Shown here piece after piece: positions 46,205-60,580 of a stretch of DNA of 64,000 nucleotides; the stretch's first letter is position 1; every line of letters starts with the position of its first letter. The position numbers were made by a program, and so were the translations under genes. Source of the stretch: Artemia franciscana (lineage: Eukaryota > Arthropoda > Branchiopoda > Anostraca > Artemiidae); the NCBI RefSeq assembly GCF_032884065.1, contig NC_088863.1, positions 61,635,512 through 61,699,511 of the forward strand, in the 5' to 3' direction. Below the pieces are notes generated by a model. It saw only the letters and a list, made by a program, of their open reading frames with translations, made no database searches and was not told the DNA's origin.

Positions 46205-47265
46205 TACATATTTTTCGGAATCTAGAGAAGCCATTAGAGTTCTCCCCCCTTTCGTGTTGCTGAGAGCAGTGACTACTTCCTTCTTACTAACTAATTTTAA
46301 TTTTGAATAAATAGTTTTTCTAAAAAAAAGAGCAAAGCATGTTCTTCTGGTGGAGTTTATTTCAAAACACATCGCTTTATGAAATTAATTAGATTCTAGA
46401 ATAGCCATTAGAGTCATTCCGCCTTTCGTGCTGCTGAGAGCAGTGGTTACTTCATTCATACTACCTAATTTTAATTTGTGAAAAATCGTTTTTCCAAAAA
46501 AAAAAAGACAGAGCAAAGCTTGTTCTTCTGGTGGAGTTTATTTCAAAACAAATCAATTATATGAAATTAATCAGATTCTAGAAAAGCCATTAGAGTTCTC
46601 TCCCCTTTCGTGCTGCTACTGAGAGGAGTAGTTACTTCATCCGTACTAACTAATTTCAATTTTGAATAAAGCGTTTTTCTAGTGGAAGAAAAGAGCAAAG
46701 TATTTTCTTCTGGTGGAGTTTATTTCAAAACACATCGATTTTATGAGATTAATTGGAATCTAGAGAAGCCAGTAGAGTCCTCTCCCCTTTCGAGAGGAGT
46801 TGCTACTCTATTCATACTACCTAATTTTAATTTGGGATAAATCGTTTTTCTAAAAAAAGAAAAGAGAAAAGCATGTTCTTCTGAGGGATTTTATTTCAAA
46901 ACACATCAATTTTATGAAATTAATCAGATTCTAGAGCAGCCATTAGAGTCCTCTCCCCTTTCGTGCTGCTGAGAGCAGTGGTTACTTCATTCATACTAAC
47001 TAATTTTAATTTAGGATAAAGCGTTTTTCTAATAGAAGATTAGAGCAAAGCATATTCGTCTGGTGGATCGTATTTCAAAACACATAGATTTTATGAAATT
47101 AGTCAGATTCTAGAATAGACATTAGAGTCCTCTCCCCTTTCTTGCTTCTGAGAGCAGCGTTCTTCATGTTCTTTTGGTGGAGTTTATTTCAAAACACATC
47201 AATTTTATGAAATTAATCAGATTCTAGAATAGCCATTAGAGTCTTCCCCCCTTTCGTGTTCCCAT
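46205..47265. repeat. ~178-bp tandem satellite, about six units
   Basis: agccattagag or a near variant occurs at about 46228, 46402, 46586, 46768, 46940, 47118 and 47232, giving periods of 172-184 bp and a shortened last unit. Each unit carries ctcccctttcgtgctgctga, gagcagtggttacttcat, gcaaagcatgttcttctggt and ttatttcaaaacacatc. The units are diverged by perhaps 10-15%. Confidence 0.9.
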
Positions 47266-47735
47266 TTCCATCAATGCCCAAAAAAACATCAAATCAAATT
47301 ATTAGGCTAGCTATTTTTCTCAACATAGTTGAAAGGTCCAGTAACTATCTCTTTTTGAATGTCAACCCCCTCCTCCCCACAGCCCTCGAGTAAAGTCATG
47401 CACTTCGCCAATCGTTCACACATAGTATTTGTTACTGATATAGGTGTACTAAAAATATTTTGCTTAGAGAAGGGTTAAAAAAAAAATTTTTTCTCAAGAA
47501 TGGGCTTGTCCAAAAAAAGATTGTATTTTTTTTTTGCAAGATTAAAACTTGTAAATGTCAGCTTTTGGCTCCATGGTACCCTAATGCCCAGAAAGTGAAA
47601 TAGAAAAAAAAAATTCAGCCAAATGTAGTCCTAAAGAAAGAAATACAGGTAATTCAATTATAGCTTCATTTCAGAATATTATTTTCAAGAATAATCATGT
47701 TTTAGTCGAAGAAAAAAGAATTATCTCAAATCTAA
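47266..47735. other. Spacer containing a dispersed repeat piece
   Basis: 47328-47440 (agttgaaaggtccagtaac, ctccccacagcc, cttcgccaatcgttcac) matches 33920-34020. The rest is A/T runs. Confidence 0.45.
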
Positions 47736-47739
47736 TTAA

Positions 47740-48172
47740 AGAGTGGCACTAAAACTTAAAAGGAACAGAAATCATTCCGAACATCAATGGGACTGCTCCC
47801 TCCTCAGTCCTCTGATTTTTATGCTAAAGTCAAACAGTCCTTTAAATACCTGGAGCACTTAAACAGCTCCAAGACACGATATCCTTATAAATATCAAATT
47901 TCATTAAGATCCGGTCACTTGTTCTTAAGTTTAACATACCTCATTTTTTCTAATTTATCCGCCCCTACACTCCCCTCCCGATGGTCAAATTGGGGAAACG
48001 ACTATTTCTAATTTAATCTGGTTCGGTCCCTGATACGCCTGCCAAATTTTATCGCCCTAGCTTATCTGGAAGTGCCCAAACTAGCAAAACTGGGACAGAC
48101 AGACCGACAGAAATTGCGAGAGATGTATGGTATATGTCACTTTGTAAATATCAAGTGCCATAGAAAGCTGTT
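47740..48172 (+). mobile_element. Short hairpin-ended family 1 copy preceded by the shared 5' module
   Basis: 47750-47835 (aaaacttaaaaggaacagaa, ctccctcctcag, tttttatgctaaagtcaaac) is the 5' module also found at 51470-51550. It runs straight into one family 1 unit (acacgatatccttataaata, gatccggtcacttgttctta) and the unique 3' segment (cctgccaaattttatcgccc). It ends in a decayed hairpin, cactttgtaaatatcaagtg (48138-48157). It has one internal unit only. Confidence 0.7.
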
Positions 48173-48655
48173 CTTGGACTGGTTTCAAAATTTTTGACTT
48201 TCATCAAGGATGTATACAATACATTTTATGTTTTCAAGGTAAATAATGAAGAAAAAAATTAAAGAGTTTTTGTGTGTGTAAAAGTTATTTTTTAAGTGGT
48301 TCAAACTCACAAAACCTACTCTTAAATATTGAACTGAAAAATGTAGGAACTAAGCCCCTTCAGGCAATCTCCCTTAATTCTGGAATCTTCAAACTCCTTA
48401 TCTTTTCAATTCTGGACCAAAAAAAAATTATAAAAATGCCAAGCAGTATAATATTTTTAATAAAGTTTTTTAGACACCCCTAGGATTTTCGTACATCTTT
48501 GTTTGACAAAAATGTCACATAAATTGAATATAGAATGTATTACGTACATATAATAATCTAAATATGGAATAAATACTGAATATCTTGCTTAATCCTGGAA
48601 AAAAATGTATTTGACGTATTGAACTACATAATAATTAAGAGCTTGGACTATTCTA
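48173..48655. other. AT-rich spacer
   Basis: No feature recognised. Confidence 0.4.
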
Positions 48656-48659
48656 TCAA

Positions 48660-51125
48660 AATGACTATTTTTCAAATTTTTTTTTTAACATGGAATAGGA
48701 GAAAAAAGGCACATGGGGGGAGGGGCTTGTGATTTTTGATCACTTTCTATTCTTAAGAACTTACAACTTACACAAGTTACAATTCTTTTCTGGGTGCTAT
48801 GGAGGACTATTTTAAACAACATGGCTATTTCAAAATTATTATAGGATTTATTTGGGGAAATGACGTGGGGGAGGGGTAGATACCCTTCGATAACTTTTGA
48901 TGACTCTTAAAAAGGTAAATAGAACTTTCAGTTTAAAATCAAACGAGTCATTCCAATTCTGTTCTGGATGCTATGGAGGATTTTTCAACCCCTAATTAAT
49001 AGTAACTTAAAATTTGAACAATTTTAAACAACATGGCTATCTCAAATTTTTTATAGGACGTATATGGGGGAAAAGACGTGGGGGCTGGTAGATACCATCA
49101 GATAATGTTTGGTGACTCTCAAAAAGGTAAATAGAGTTTTATTTTTTGATCTTTAACTATTTAAAAAAAATGGCTATATCAAAATTTTGATTGGATGCAT
49201 TTGGGGAAAAGGATCTTTGAGGGCTAGTTGCCCTCTGATCACTTTTGACTCTTGAGAAGGCCACTAGAAATTTTGATTTACAGTCGAATAAGCCCCCTAC
49301 GAAGTTTATACAATCATACATTCCATAAGTACCTTATATGCCCCCAGGGCACATTTTACAACACTTTCCCAAGATCCGTGGGGCGGGGGGCTATTTTATC
49401 CCTGGAATTTTGTTATATAACCTTTGGTCTATTTTGAACAAAATGGCCAAACAAAAAATTTGATTGGACATATTTGAGTAAAAGAAGGTTGGGAGGGAGC
49501 AGAGGAGCTAGTCGTCATCGAATTACTTTTGAGTCTTAAAAAGTGTATTAGAACTTTCAGTTCCTAATCATCGAGTCCTTTCCAAAGTTTATACGACCAC
49601 CTCTTCCACTAAAACCTTATATACTCCCACGGCATAATTTACAAACCTACCCCTGGCTCTGGTGGGGGGGGGGGAGGGGGTATGGTGACAATGAAGTTTT
49701 TGTTATTTGATCATTGGACTATTTCAAACAAACTGGCTATCTCAGAATTTTCGTTTGATGCATTTGGAGAAAAAGGGGTGTTTGTTTCAGAGGGGGGGGG
49801 GGGTTAGATACCCTCCGTTCACTTTTGTCTCGTAAAAAGTTAACTAGAACTTTAGATTTCCCATAAAATGAGCCACCTTCGAAGTTTATACGACGAACCT
49901 CTACATAAGAACCACATACGCCTCCGGGGCATAACTTGAAACACTTACCCCTAGCTCTGGGGGGCTGTGTCGATCTGTGGGGGGGGTTTGTTATCTATTG
50001 TTTGATCTATTTTTAAAAGAAAATGGCTATTTCAAGATTCGTATCGGATGGATTTGGATAAAAGGGGCTAGGGGGGAGGGGCTAGTTGCGCTTGGATCTC
50101 TTTTGACTCTTAAAAAGTGAACTAAAACTTTCAATTTCTAATTAAATGAGCCATCATCGAAATTTACTTAAGCACCCCTTACATATAACCATTGTGCGCC
50201 TCCGAGACATAAATTAAAAGGAAGAACATAACTTAAAACACCCGCCCTGGGGCTGTGGGGGTTGTGTCGATCCTAGAATTTTCATTTTCTGACGTTTGAA
50301 CTATATAAAAAATTGTAAACTCAAAGTTAATATCGAATGGGTTTAAGGAAAAAAAAGGCTAGGGGGTCTAGTTGTCCTCGGATCTCTTTTGACTCTTAAA
50401 AGTGAAAGAGAACTTTCAATTTCCAATCAAATGAGCCCTCTCCGAAGTTTATACGAGCATCTCTACCATAAAAACCATATACACCCCCATAGCAGAAATT
50501 ACTACGCCTGTCCCAGGGCCCTGGGGGTTGCATGGATCCCAGAGTTTTTCTTATCTGACCTGTAAACTATTTTAAACAAAATGACTATATCAGAATTATT
50601 ATTGGATGGGTTTGGGGATAAAGGGTGTGGAGGGGTTGTTGCCCTCGGAACTTTTATTCCAAGTTATCAAACAAAAAGTCGTTTTTGTTTGATCCCTTTC
50701 GACTCTGAAAAAGTGAACTAGATCATTCCAATCAAATGAGCCCTTGTGAAGTTAATACGGGCATCACTTTCATAAGAACCATATATGCCCCCAGGACCCA
50801 ACTACTACGCCTCACCCAAGGCCCAGGGGGTTGCATCGACACCAGAGTTTTTCTTATGTGACCTGTAAACTATTAAAAAATGGTTATTTCAAATTTTCAA
50901 TCGGATGGGTTTGGGGAAAAGGGCGTGGGTGGGGGATCTAGTCGCCCTCTTGTCTCTTTTGAATTTTAAAAATTGACCTATAAATTTCACCTTACGAACA
51001 AGCGAGCCCTCTATGAAGTTTCCACACAGAGCATCCCTTTCACAGGAACCATATGTACCCCCAAGACATAACTTACAACGCTTGGGCTCCAGGCCCTGGG
51101 GGCTTGTAACGTTACCAGAAATTAA
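48660..51125 (+). repeat. Tandem array of the 285-bp G-run-rich repeat, about nine units
   Basis: The block aaaatggctat..tttggg recurs near 48830, 49030, 49170, 49440, 49732, 50022, 50310, 50578 and 50880. Later spacings are 268-302 bp; the first units are shortened. Every full unit has, in order, a G-run, tagttgcc, ttttgactcttaaaaagt, agaactttcaatttcca, gagcc, aagtttatacgacca, accatatac, ccccgggcataact, a G-run and gttttt. The array lies just upstream of the element piece at 51431. Confidence 0.9.
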
Positions 51126-51430
51126 GCGGTTAAGCGTTAACCCTCCTTTAATATTTATCTAAAGGAAATTTCATAGAAAGTTTACAATTTAGGATTTCTC
51201 ATCCCTTGTAAAAATTCCCCTTAACCACCTCCCCTTCTTTTAGCTGGCTTACGATTGTATGTATCTGTGTTTAATTCTTATAGCATTGTAGTGCTAATGG
51301 ATAAAAATTTGAGTTAACAGTTTATTATGTTTGCACTCCATAGTTATACGGGTTGATATACCGAACTTCATTTCTTCAGTGTGTTCTGGAATTTACGGGA
51401 GTACGAATTTGACATTGATTAAATAAAAAA
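51126..51430. other. Spacer between array and hairpin-ended element
   Basis: No feature recognised. Confidence 0.35.
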
Positions 51431-52475
51431 AAGTTTTTAAACTGCAAGTAAGAAGCAACATTAAACCTTAAAACGGAAAGAAACTATTCCTTACATGAAA
51501 GAGGTTGTCCCCTCCTCAACGCCTCGCTCTTTATGCTAAAGTTTGACTCTTTGTCACAGTCCTACTTTTTAAAACAATAAAAAACCTCTTTCATATAAGG
51601 GATAGTTTCTTTTCCTTTAAGTTTTAGTGTCCTTACTTGCAGTTAAAAAAAACTTGTTTTTTCATTTAATTTCTGGACGTTTTTAAATTAATGCATGTTT
51701 TGATTTTGGCTCACCGCACATGAGTAATTAAAACGAGATTTGTGTATTAATTTTTTTCCCCCCTAATATTTCTATTGATATTAATTTTTTAACCCCCTTA
51801 CTTACGTAATATTTTCTGTTCGTTTTAAGTTTTAATGCTGCTCCTTACCTCCATTTGAAAAAAAAACTTTTCTCTTATCTATTTTCTCTTTTCTTTAAAT
51901 AATGCTAGAAAATCCTGCGCCTCCTTGATGTAAATTCTCTTTCCTCATGATAAGTTCCTCCATGGAAAGGGTCTGCACAATTCCCAATAACCATTACTGT
52001 ATATAAGCAATGGTCAAAGTTCACTTTTAATTTCTGTTTGAATGAGCCCTCTCACGGCATTCTAGGACCACTGGGTCGATACGATCACCCCTGGAGAAAA
52101 ACAACAAACAAATAAACATGCATCCGTTATCTGTCTTCTGGCAAAAAATAAAAAATTACACATTTTTGTAGATAGGAGCTTGAAACTTCTACGGCTGGGT
52201 TCTCTGATACACCAAACCTGATGGTGTGATTTTCGTTAAGATTGTATGACTTTTAGGGGGTGTTTCTCCCTATTTTCTGAAATAAGGCAAATTAACTCAG
52301 GCTTGTAACTTTTGATGGGTAAGACTAAAGTTTATAAAACTTATATATTTATAATCAGCATTAAAATGCGATTCTTTTGATGTAACTATTGGTATTGAAA
52401 TTCTTTCTTTTAGAGTTTCGGTTACTATTGAGCCGGGTCGCTCCCTACTACAGTTCGTTACCACGAACTGTTTGA
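51431..52475 (+). mobile_element. Hairpin-ended element, family 2 (with a 5' fold-back)
   Basis: The 5' module 51431-51506 (actgcaagtaagaagcaaca, ggaaagaaactattcc) is repeated in inverted form at 51583-51654 (aacctctttcatataagg, ttacttgcagtt), making a large stem. A middle block (51815-52100) matches 2680-3215 but lacks its 285-bp unit. The 3' block ends tattgagccgggtcgctccc, then a perfect 9-bp hairpin ACAGTTCGT (52450-52458), TACC, ACGAACTGT (52463-52471). The same 3' end occurs at 60245-60580. No protein is encoded. Confidence 0.7.
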
Positions 52476-52739
52476 TTTACTTTGCACAGAGTTAAAAAGT
52501 CTCCCAATGAATTTATTAAAATTTGCTAAAGCTGGCAAAATACCTTTACTGTGAACAGCTGAACTGTTATCAAACGTTGTGTTTGTTCTCATGACATAAA
52601 ACGTTGTAACTATTAAAGGCCATATAGTAAACTGCGAAATTTTCTTCCGTTCTTTATTTCACTGCTTATTCAACTCTTTTTTTCCGCTGTTGAGCAATGT
52701 TTTTCTTTTTTCTTATTGTGTTTTTTTTTAATTAGACTC

Positions 52740-53010
52740 TTTATTATAAGAACTTGTTACCATTTAGCTCGAGCATGATGCTTCTCTAGGAACCATGCAT
52801 TAAGGCTATTGCTAAATATGGATGCCTGATTTTTGCAGGGGGTTCCTAGAACCCTATTGGCACTATTCAGTTGATCTGAAATAGAGTCTCAATGACGAGT
52901 TGCAGCCCTGATGGGGAGTAGCTTTGTCAGGCGTGTATCTTCATTTGGATTGGCTTTATGAGGGAGGTTGACATTTGAAAGGGAGCTCGACTGATCACGT
53001 AATTCTACAT
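52740..53010 (-). pseudogene. Unidentified protein relic, probably from a transposon
   Basis: Minus strand 52992-52749 reads about 78 codons with a single internal stop, including PHKANPNEDTRLTKLLPIRA, NSANRVLGTPCKNQAS and NSLNAWFLEKHHARAKW. Composition and continuity look coding, but I cannot name the family. Confidence 0.35.
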
Positions 53011-53239
53011 AACAAATCACTACTTAAAAATTTGAATATTAACATACCATGTCCGATATTTTTAAGTCACCTGACATTATTGAAATAGTAAAAAAGAAAT
53101 AGTGTTTTTTCCAGAAAGAGATAAAAGAAAAAATGTGAGAGAATTTGGAATAGCCTACTCCTTGATCATGGGCACAACAAGGAAAATACTTAATAAAAAT
53201 CGTACCTTCAATGTCCGGGTTGGCGGTCATCTGGATTTA

Positions 53240-54735
53240 ATTTTCAGGACAAACGGGCGTCTGAACTTGGGATAATACACTGCTAAATCAGGTGTCAAAT
53301 TAAAAACAAATAATTCTATAAGAAAAGGAGTTTAATAATTAAAACTAACAGCTTTATATCTTGAGGGGGAGAGGCCTTTGTATACAATGCCTCAACTGAG
53401 ATTTGCCACCCATCTTATTCTTTGTGTACAACTGAGTCGTGAATTAATATTGAAGCGGTTTTACCAATTCCTGATCCCACTGGTGCTCTACATATGGGTA
53501 CTATCATGTCATCTGCATTAGTTTATTGATATTCCTGATCACCCAAATTAGTAATTGGCATGTCTGTTTTTAGATATGATTAGATTTATGGGGCTCCAAA
53601 ATCAAGAGGCTTCTCTCCTTGATTTACATCCAAGAACGCTTGACCCTGGTACCAAAAAGCCAACTTTATTTCTACCGCAAACAAGGCGGTTTTGGTGTTT
53701 TAATCTCTAACTTTTGGTTCATACAACATGTATTGTATGAAACAAAAAACTTTGAAAGTTTCTACGGCAAAAAGTTTGTAATTACATAAATTTCCATCCC
53801 CCTTTTTTTGACGTTTTCTTCCAATCTCCCCTCTAAGAGAATCCCTGTTTACATACCTCTGCCATAATACCTTACCTTCACCTCTCTAATCTCTCAATAC
53901 TTCTACCTCTCAATAATACTCTACCTCAACCATAATAAACTTTTATTGTTTTTTAATTCAAAGCTGACCTAATACCTCTATAAAAAGAAATACATTTTGA
54001 AAAGGCCAAACTTTATTATGTAAAATTGTTAGATAACATTTAGAAATAGAAAAAAATAAACTGGAAAAATAACACCAGTCACAGCTATCTGGCTTTATCA
54101 CAAGATTCAAACGAAGGACCATAACTCAAATATCAAATAACTGTTTTTACAGTCCCAATTGTTGCTAACAGTTTTCTGTTTTCTCGTAAACTCAAGAAAT
54201 GTGAACTCAAAAAATTTTGAAAATCCTTCTCAAAAATATATTTATTGGGCGAGAAGCCTAAATAGGAAACCTTCAAATATAAAGAAAGATTTTGATCGAA
54301 TTCAAACTTTAATTTCATTCAAGGTTTTGAATTTTCGCTCAAAATCTTTCGAGCTTTTTTTCCATATACGTTTCGAATTGTTAGAAATTTCACTAACTGT
54401 TGCTAGTCATGATTTTGCTTGCATTCAGAAACAATTTTTTGGTAAAATTACTATTAAGATTTTTTAAGAGGACAGCGAAAACGCACCTTATATTTAGCCA
54501 ACAAAAATACGATGGCAGTGATCCCCTAATATTCTTGAAATTGGATACCATATCGATTTTTTTTGAAAATATTTGTTTTAAATTAATTAAGATCAAGAAA
54601 TAAATTGCAACCAGGCACCATCTTCCAGAAATAACAAAATTAAGCAATTACAGGCTTCTGCCTTCTATCTTATTCATAATTTGTACAGGATCTATCCACA
54701 ATTTCATTTCGTCATTAGGTATGTTAAGACTCTGC
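53240..54735. other. AT-rich DNA
   Basis: Overlapping open frames on both strands at 54133-54647 reflect low stop density in A/T-rich sequence. No domain was seen. Confidence 0.4.
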
Positions 54736-54789
54736 CATTACGTCTCAACTTGCGCCAGTCGCCAAGTAGAGAGCTGGCCAGACGTAATG
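54736..54789. other. Perfect 10-bp stem inverted repeat
   Basis: CATTACGTCT at 54736-54745 pairs with AGACGTAATG at 54780-54789. The 34-base loop contains a further cca/tgg pairing and is GC-richer than its surroundings. It may be a structured RNA or a palindromic binding site. Only the inverted repeat is certain. Confidence 0.6.
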
Positions 54790-55384
54790 TTTCCTGTCAA
54801 CACTTACAGTGAAAACGATAATCTGGCTTTTTCATAGAAAATACAACACATTTAAAATTTATATTAAACTAAAATTTGTAATTTGAAATATAATATAATT
54901 ACTATATTAATTAATAGACGAAGCAGGAAGCCATATAGTCGAGAAGTGTTTTTAATCAATGAATGCAGGAAAAGGCGAAACTATCCTTGACAAAGCCGCT
55001 TAGCAGCATGTCAAGTGAAATTCAACGATTTGATTTCTCTATAGTGGGTGTTCCGATGAACTTCGATGTGTTTCGAATCCGTCCCAATTAATCCAACATT
55101 AAAATGTGTCTTGCTTTATTTAGCCAATCTCTCAACTTTTCAATGAGTGAGTGTAAAAAAAAAGTTCAATACAAACGGTAAGTTATTCTCGAAAGGATTC
55201 CCTCTTCGATAGCTGGTGTAAAATCAGCCCTTATCGACAAAATAATGAGCTTGGAAACGCTGCGTCGATCCACACCGGGAGGTTAATATTTTAGGTCAAT
55301 AAGACATATTTAAGAACTGCCATCGAATGCCTTTGTCGAATATTCAAAATACAGCACAGTTATCCACTTAACAATATAGGTTCA

Positions 55385-55545
55385 ACACCTGACTTCAAGA
55401 TTTATATTATGTTATATTATAATATATATAATATATATGTTCTGTATATAACATATATATTAACATATATATAGTATATAACATATATAACATATATATA
55501 TAACATATATATTATATATAAGATTTCTATATGTAAGATTTCTAG
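55385..55545. repeat. AT-rich palindromic microsatellite
   Basis: Irregular repeats of tatatataacatatatat in alternating orientation, able to form cruciforms. Confidence 0.85.
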
Positions 55546-57709
55546 CAAATAATTATTTTCCGGACAGTTTATACAATATCTAAAATTCAACTTTCTATAT
55601 ATGTATTTTAAAAAATAAAGAGAGCTATGTTATTCAGATAGATTTTATTTAGTTACAAAAAAATAACTAGATTATGATACTTGTTTCTTCTGAGAGTGAT
55701 TGTAGGAAAAGGAAGGCAAAGGGACATACATCAATAAGGTAAGAGAATTAAGCGCGCATGCTCATTTTTTCTGGAGGGATATTTTTCAAAACTGATTAAA
55801 GGTGCATCGTAGGGGAATGGAAAAAAGGTTTGCTATATCACCAGGATGAACCCTAGTCCTCTCCTCATCAGATATATACTTAAATCAAAATATATTGTGG
55901 TTTTTGTCTGTTTTCCAGCTCTGCAGTGTAAAGTCGATTAAAAAATCACTCACAGAACTGCGGAGAGCAGCATGAAATAAAATTATGATTTCAAGGCCCA
56001 GACAAAGCAGATTTTACACTAGATTTTATGGATCTATAGAATCATTGTTTCTAGGAGTCAATAAATCGGATTTTTAATAATAACCCCTGAAGGAGACAGT
56101 TCTATCATAAAACAAGGTGTTTTTCAAATAATCTTTCAAAGAGGTTCCTTCTTTCTAGTAACAAGAGTGAGGTGTGTGCTTATGAATTTACTGTGTGCCT
56201 AAAGGAATTTGCATCCCTTTCGTTGTTCCTTTGACATAATACTACACAAATTGATTGCAAAACACGAATCAATCTTGAAAAAAGAATGTACTATAATATC
56301 ATTAATATTTGCTAAGCTGAAAGCAATATTCATACGCTTTTTCATAAGACTAAAATAAAAATAGGGATATGGCATGTTTCACGATATTCAAAATAAAGGT
56401 AATTTCACTTTCTATAAAATCATCATCATAACTTTCAGTAATTCATTTAAACTTCGTAATAATTGGGGAGTTTGTTATTATGTAATTAATAAAATAAAAT
56501 ATATTTCCTTTAAAAATATGAACAGTGGCTATATAACTAAATACAAAAAAATATTCACAATCAACATTAACAGTTTAATTAGAAGAAATGTATCACAACC
56601 AGAGTTAAGCGACCCCTATACTTGTAAAGCATTAACAATAATAGCATATTAATACGTTAGCTTATGCCCTAAGCCCCACCTTAATTGTAGTAATAATAAG
56701 GGTCACAAAGATCCTACAGCTTTGGAAGCTCACCACACAATATGCGTGGAGAAGATGTTCCTAGATCTCAATTCATGTTAAAGACGATTTCTTTAATAAC
56801 AAATAGTCTGTATCTGCAACCGGGTGTTGACTCAACACTAACATCAAAAAGGAAATAACTTTGGTTGGCATTTTGCTTTAGGATTATTAGCGCTTGAGTT
56901 ACTTGACTTCAATCCCACCCGGCCTCTGCATTGGGGCCGTGCGGGGTATGGGGGTAGATTGGGCTTTAATTCACGTGGATCTACTATTTTGTATGCACTT
57001 AGTGTTCCTGTGCCATTTTTGAAGCACCTACAATGCTTAGGATTGTCTATATTGAGTCGACATGGCTAAAATATCTTTGGATCTAAAGGTAAAGCTTTGG
57101 TTTTAGAAAAGCACTGGTGATATAGTTGGGTTATAAATTCTATAAAATCTAACCCTGTTTCGTTTCACTAATATATGGAAATACCTTTTAATGGGAAATT
57201 CAGAAGTTAGAATAAAAGTAATAGTGAGATGAGCTATTGACAACAATGTTGTTGGTATAGGGGTCGCTTTAGACGAAGTGCAACATGAGAACGAAAGCTG
57301 CACTTCACTTTTTTCCTTAACGCCTATATACTACCTAGATCTTATCACTCTTTTGGCGAAATTGCAGGTAACTAGGTGCCATAATCACAACAAAAAATAA
57401 ATGATTAAATTCCACTCTATCAAAAGACGCAAGACAGGAAGGATTAAAATCATCAAGAGCCAAACGCTACTCATATACATTACGTAGATTTAACCAATCA
57501 CAATTAAAAAAATGACGTAATTTAGAGATTGTTCCAAGTGGGCAATAATCCAGGCGGTCACATGCAACAAATGTTCTGTACTTTTAAATTTACACGACTT
57601 GGAAGTGAGATCACCATCAATAATGACGTAAAAAAAACAACAAATGAAGGGAAAGTTTTGAGATAAATCAAAGCCTGCGTAATGATTGTATGCTGTACAA
57701 TTTGCATGT
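55546..57709. other. DNA downstream of the Egr exon
   Basis: A small piece at 56900-56945 (cttcaatcccacccggcctc, ggggccgtg) resembles 43115-43160. No clear AATAAA on the minus strand lies within 300 bp of the Egr stop. The nearest variant (ATTAAA, at 57192-57187) is about 520 bp away. Confidence 0.4.
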
Positions 57710-60244
<2,535 letters not shown>

Positions 60245-60580
60245 ATAGTTTAAAAAAAACAAGTTTTTTCAACTGCAAGTAAGGAGTGACATTAAAACAT
60301 AAAACGAACAGAAATTATTCCGTATATGAAAGGGGTTGTTCCCTCCTCAACGCCTCGCTCTGTACGCTAATGTTTGACTCTTTCTCACAGTTCTACTTTA
60401 AAAAAAAAAAAAAAAATTGCGGTTTAAACATGATGGTACTTATATATTTAAAATCAGCATTTAAATGCAATTCTTTTGATGTAGCCTAACTTTTGGTATC
60501 AAAATTTCGTTTTTTAGAGTTTTAGTTACTATTGAGCCGGGTCGCTCCTTGCAGTTCATTATCACGAACTGTTTGAAAAG
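60245..60580 (+). mobile_element. Short hairpin-ended family 2 copy
   Basis: The 5' module (caactgcaagtaaggagtga, ctccctcctcaacgcctcgc; 60270-60375) is joined through an A-run to the 3' block (ttttagttactattgagccg, ggtcgctcc). The end hairpin is CAGTTC..GAACTG at 60552-60571. It is about 330 bp with no internal 285-bp unit, so it is the minimal form of the element at 51431-52475. Confidence 0.7.

Noticed and set aside
53175-53240. Possible first exon on the minus strand (ATGACCGCCAACCCG..GAAG, then gtacga)
   Set aside because: Codon use looks coding and a donor follows, but eight residues match no protein I know and no second exon was found.
54133-54647. Overlapping open frames on both strands
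   Set aside because: They show no domains, are strongly AT-biased, and are mutually overlapping. Chance openness is the simpler reading.
55066-55084. B-box-like tttcgaatccgtccc, possible tRNA
   Set aside because: There is no A box at tRNA distance and no cloverleaf.
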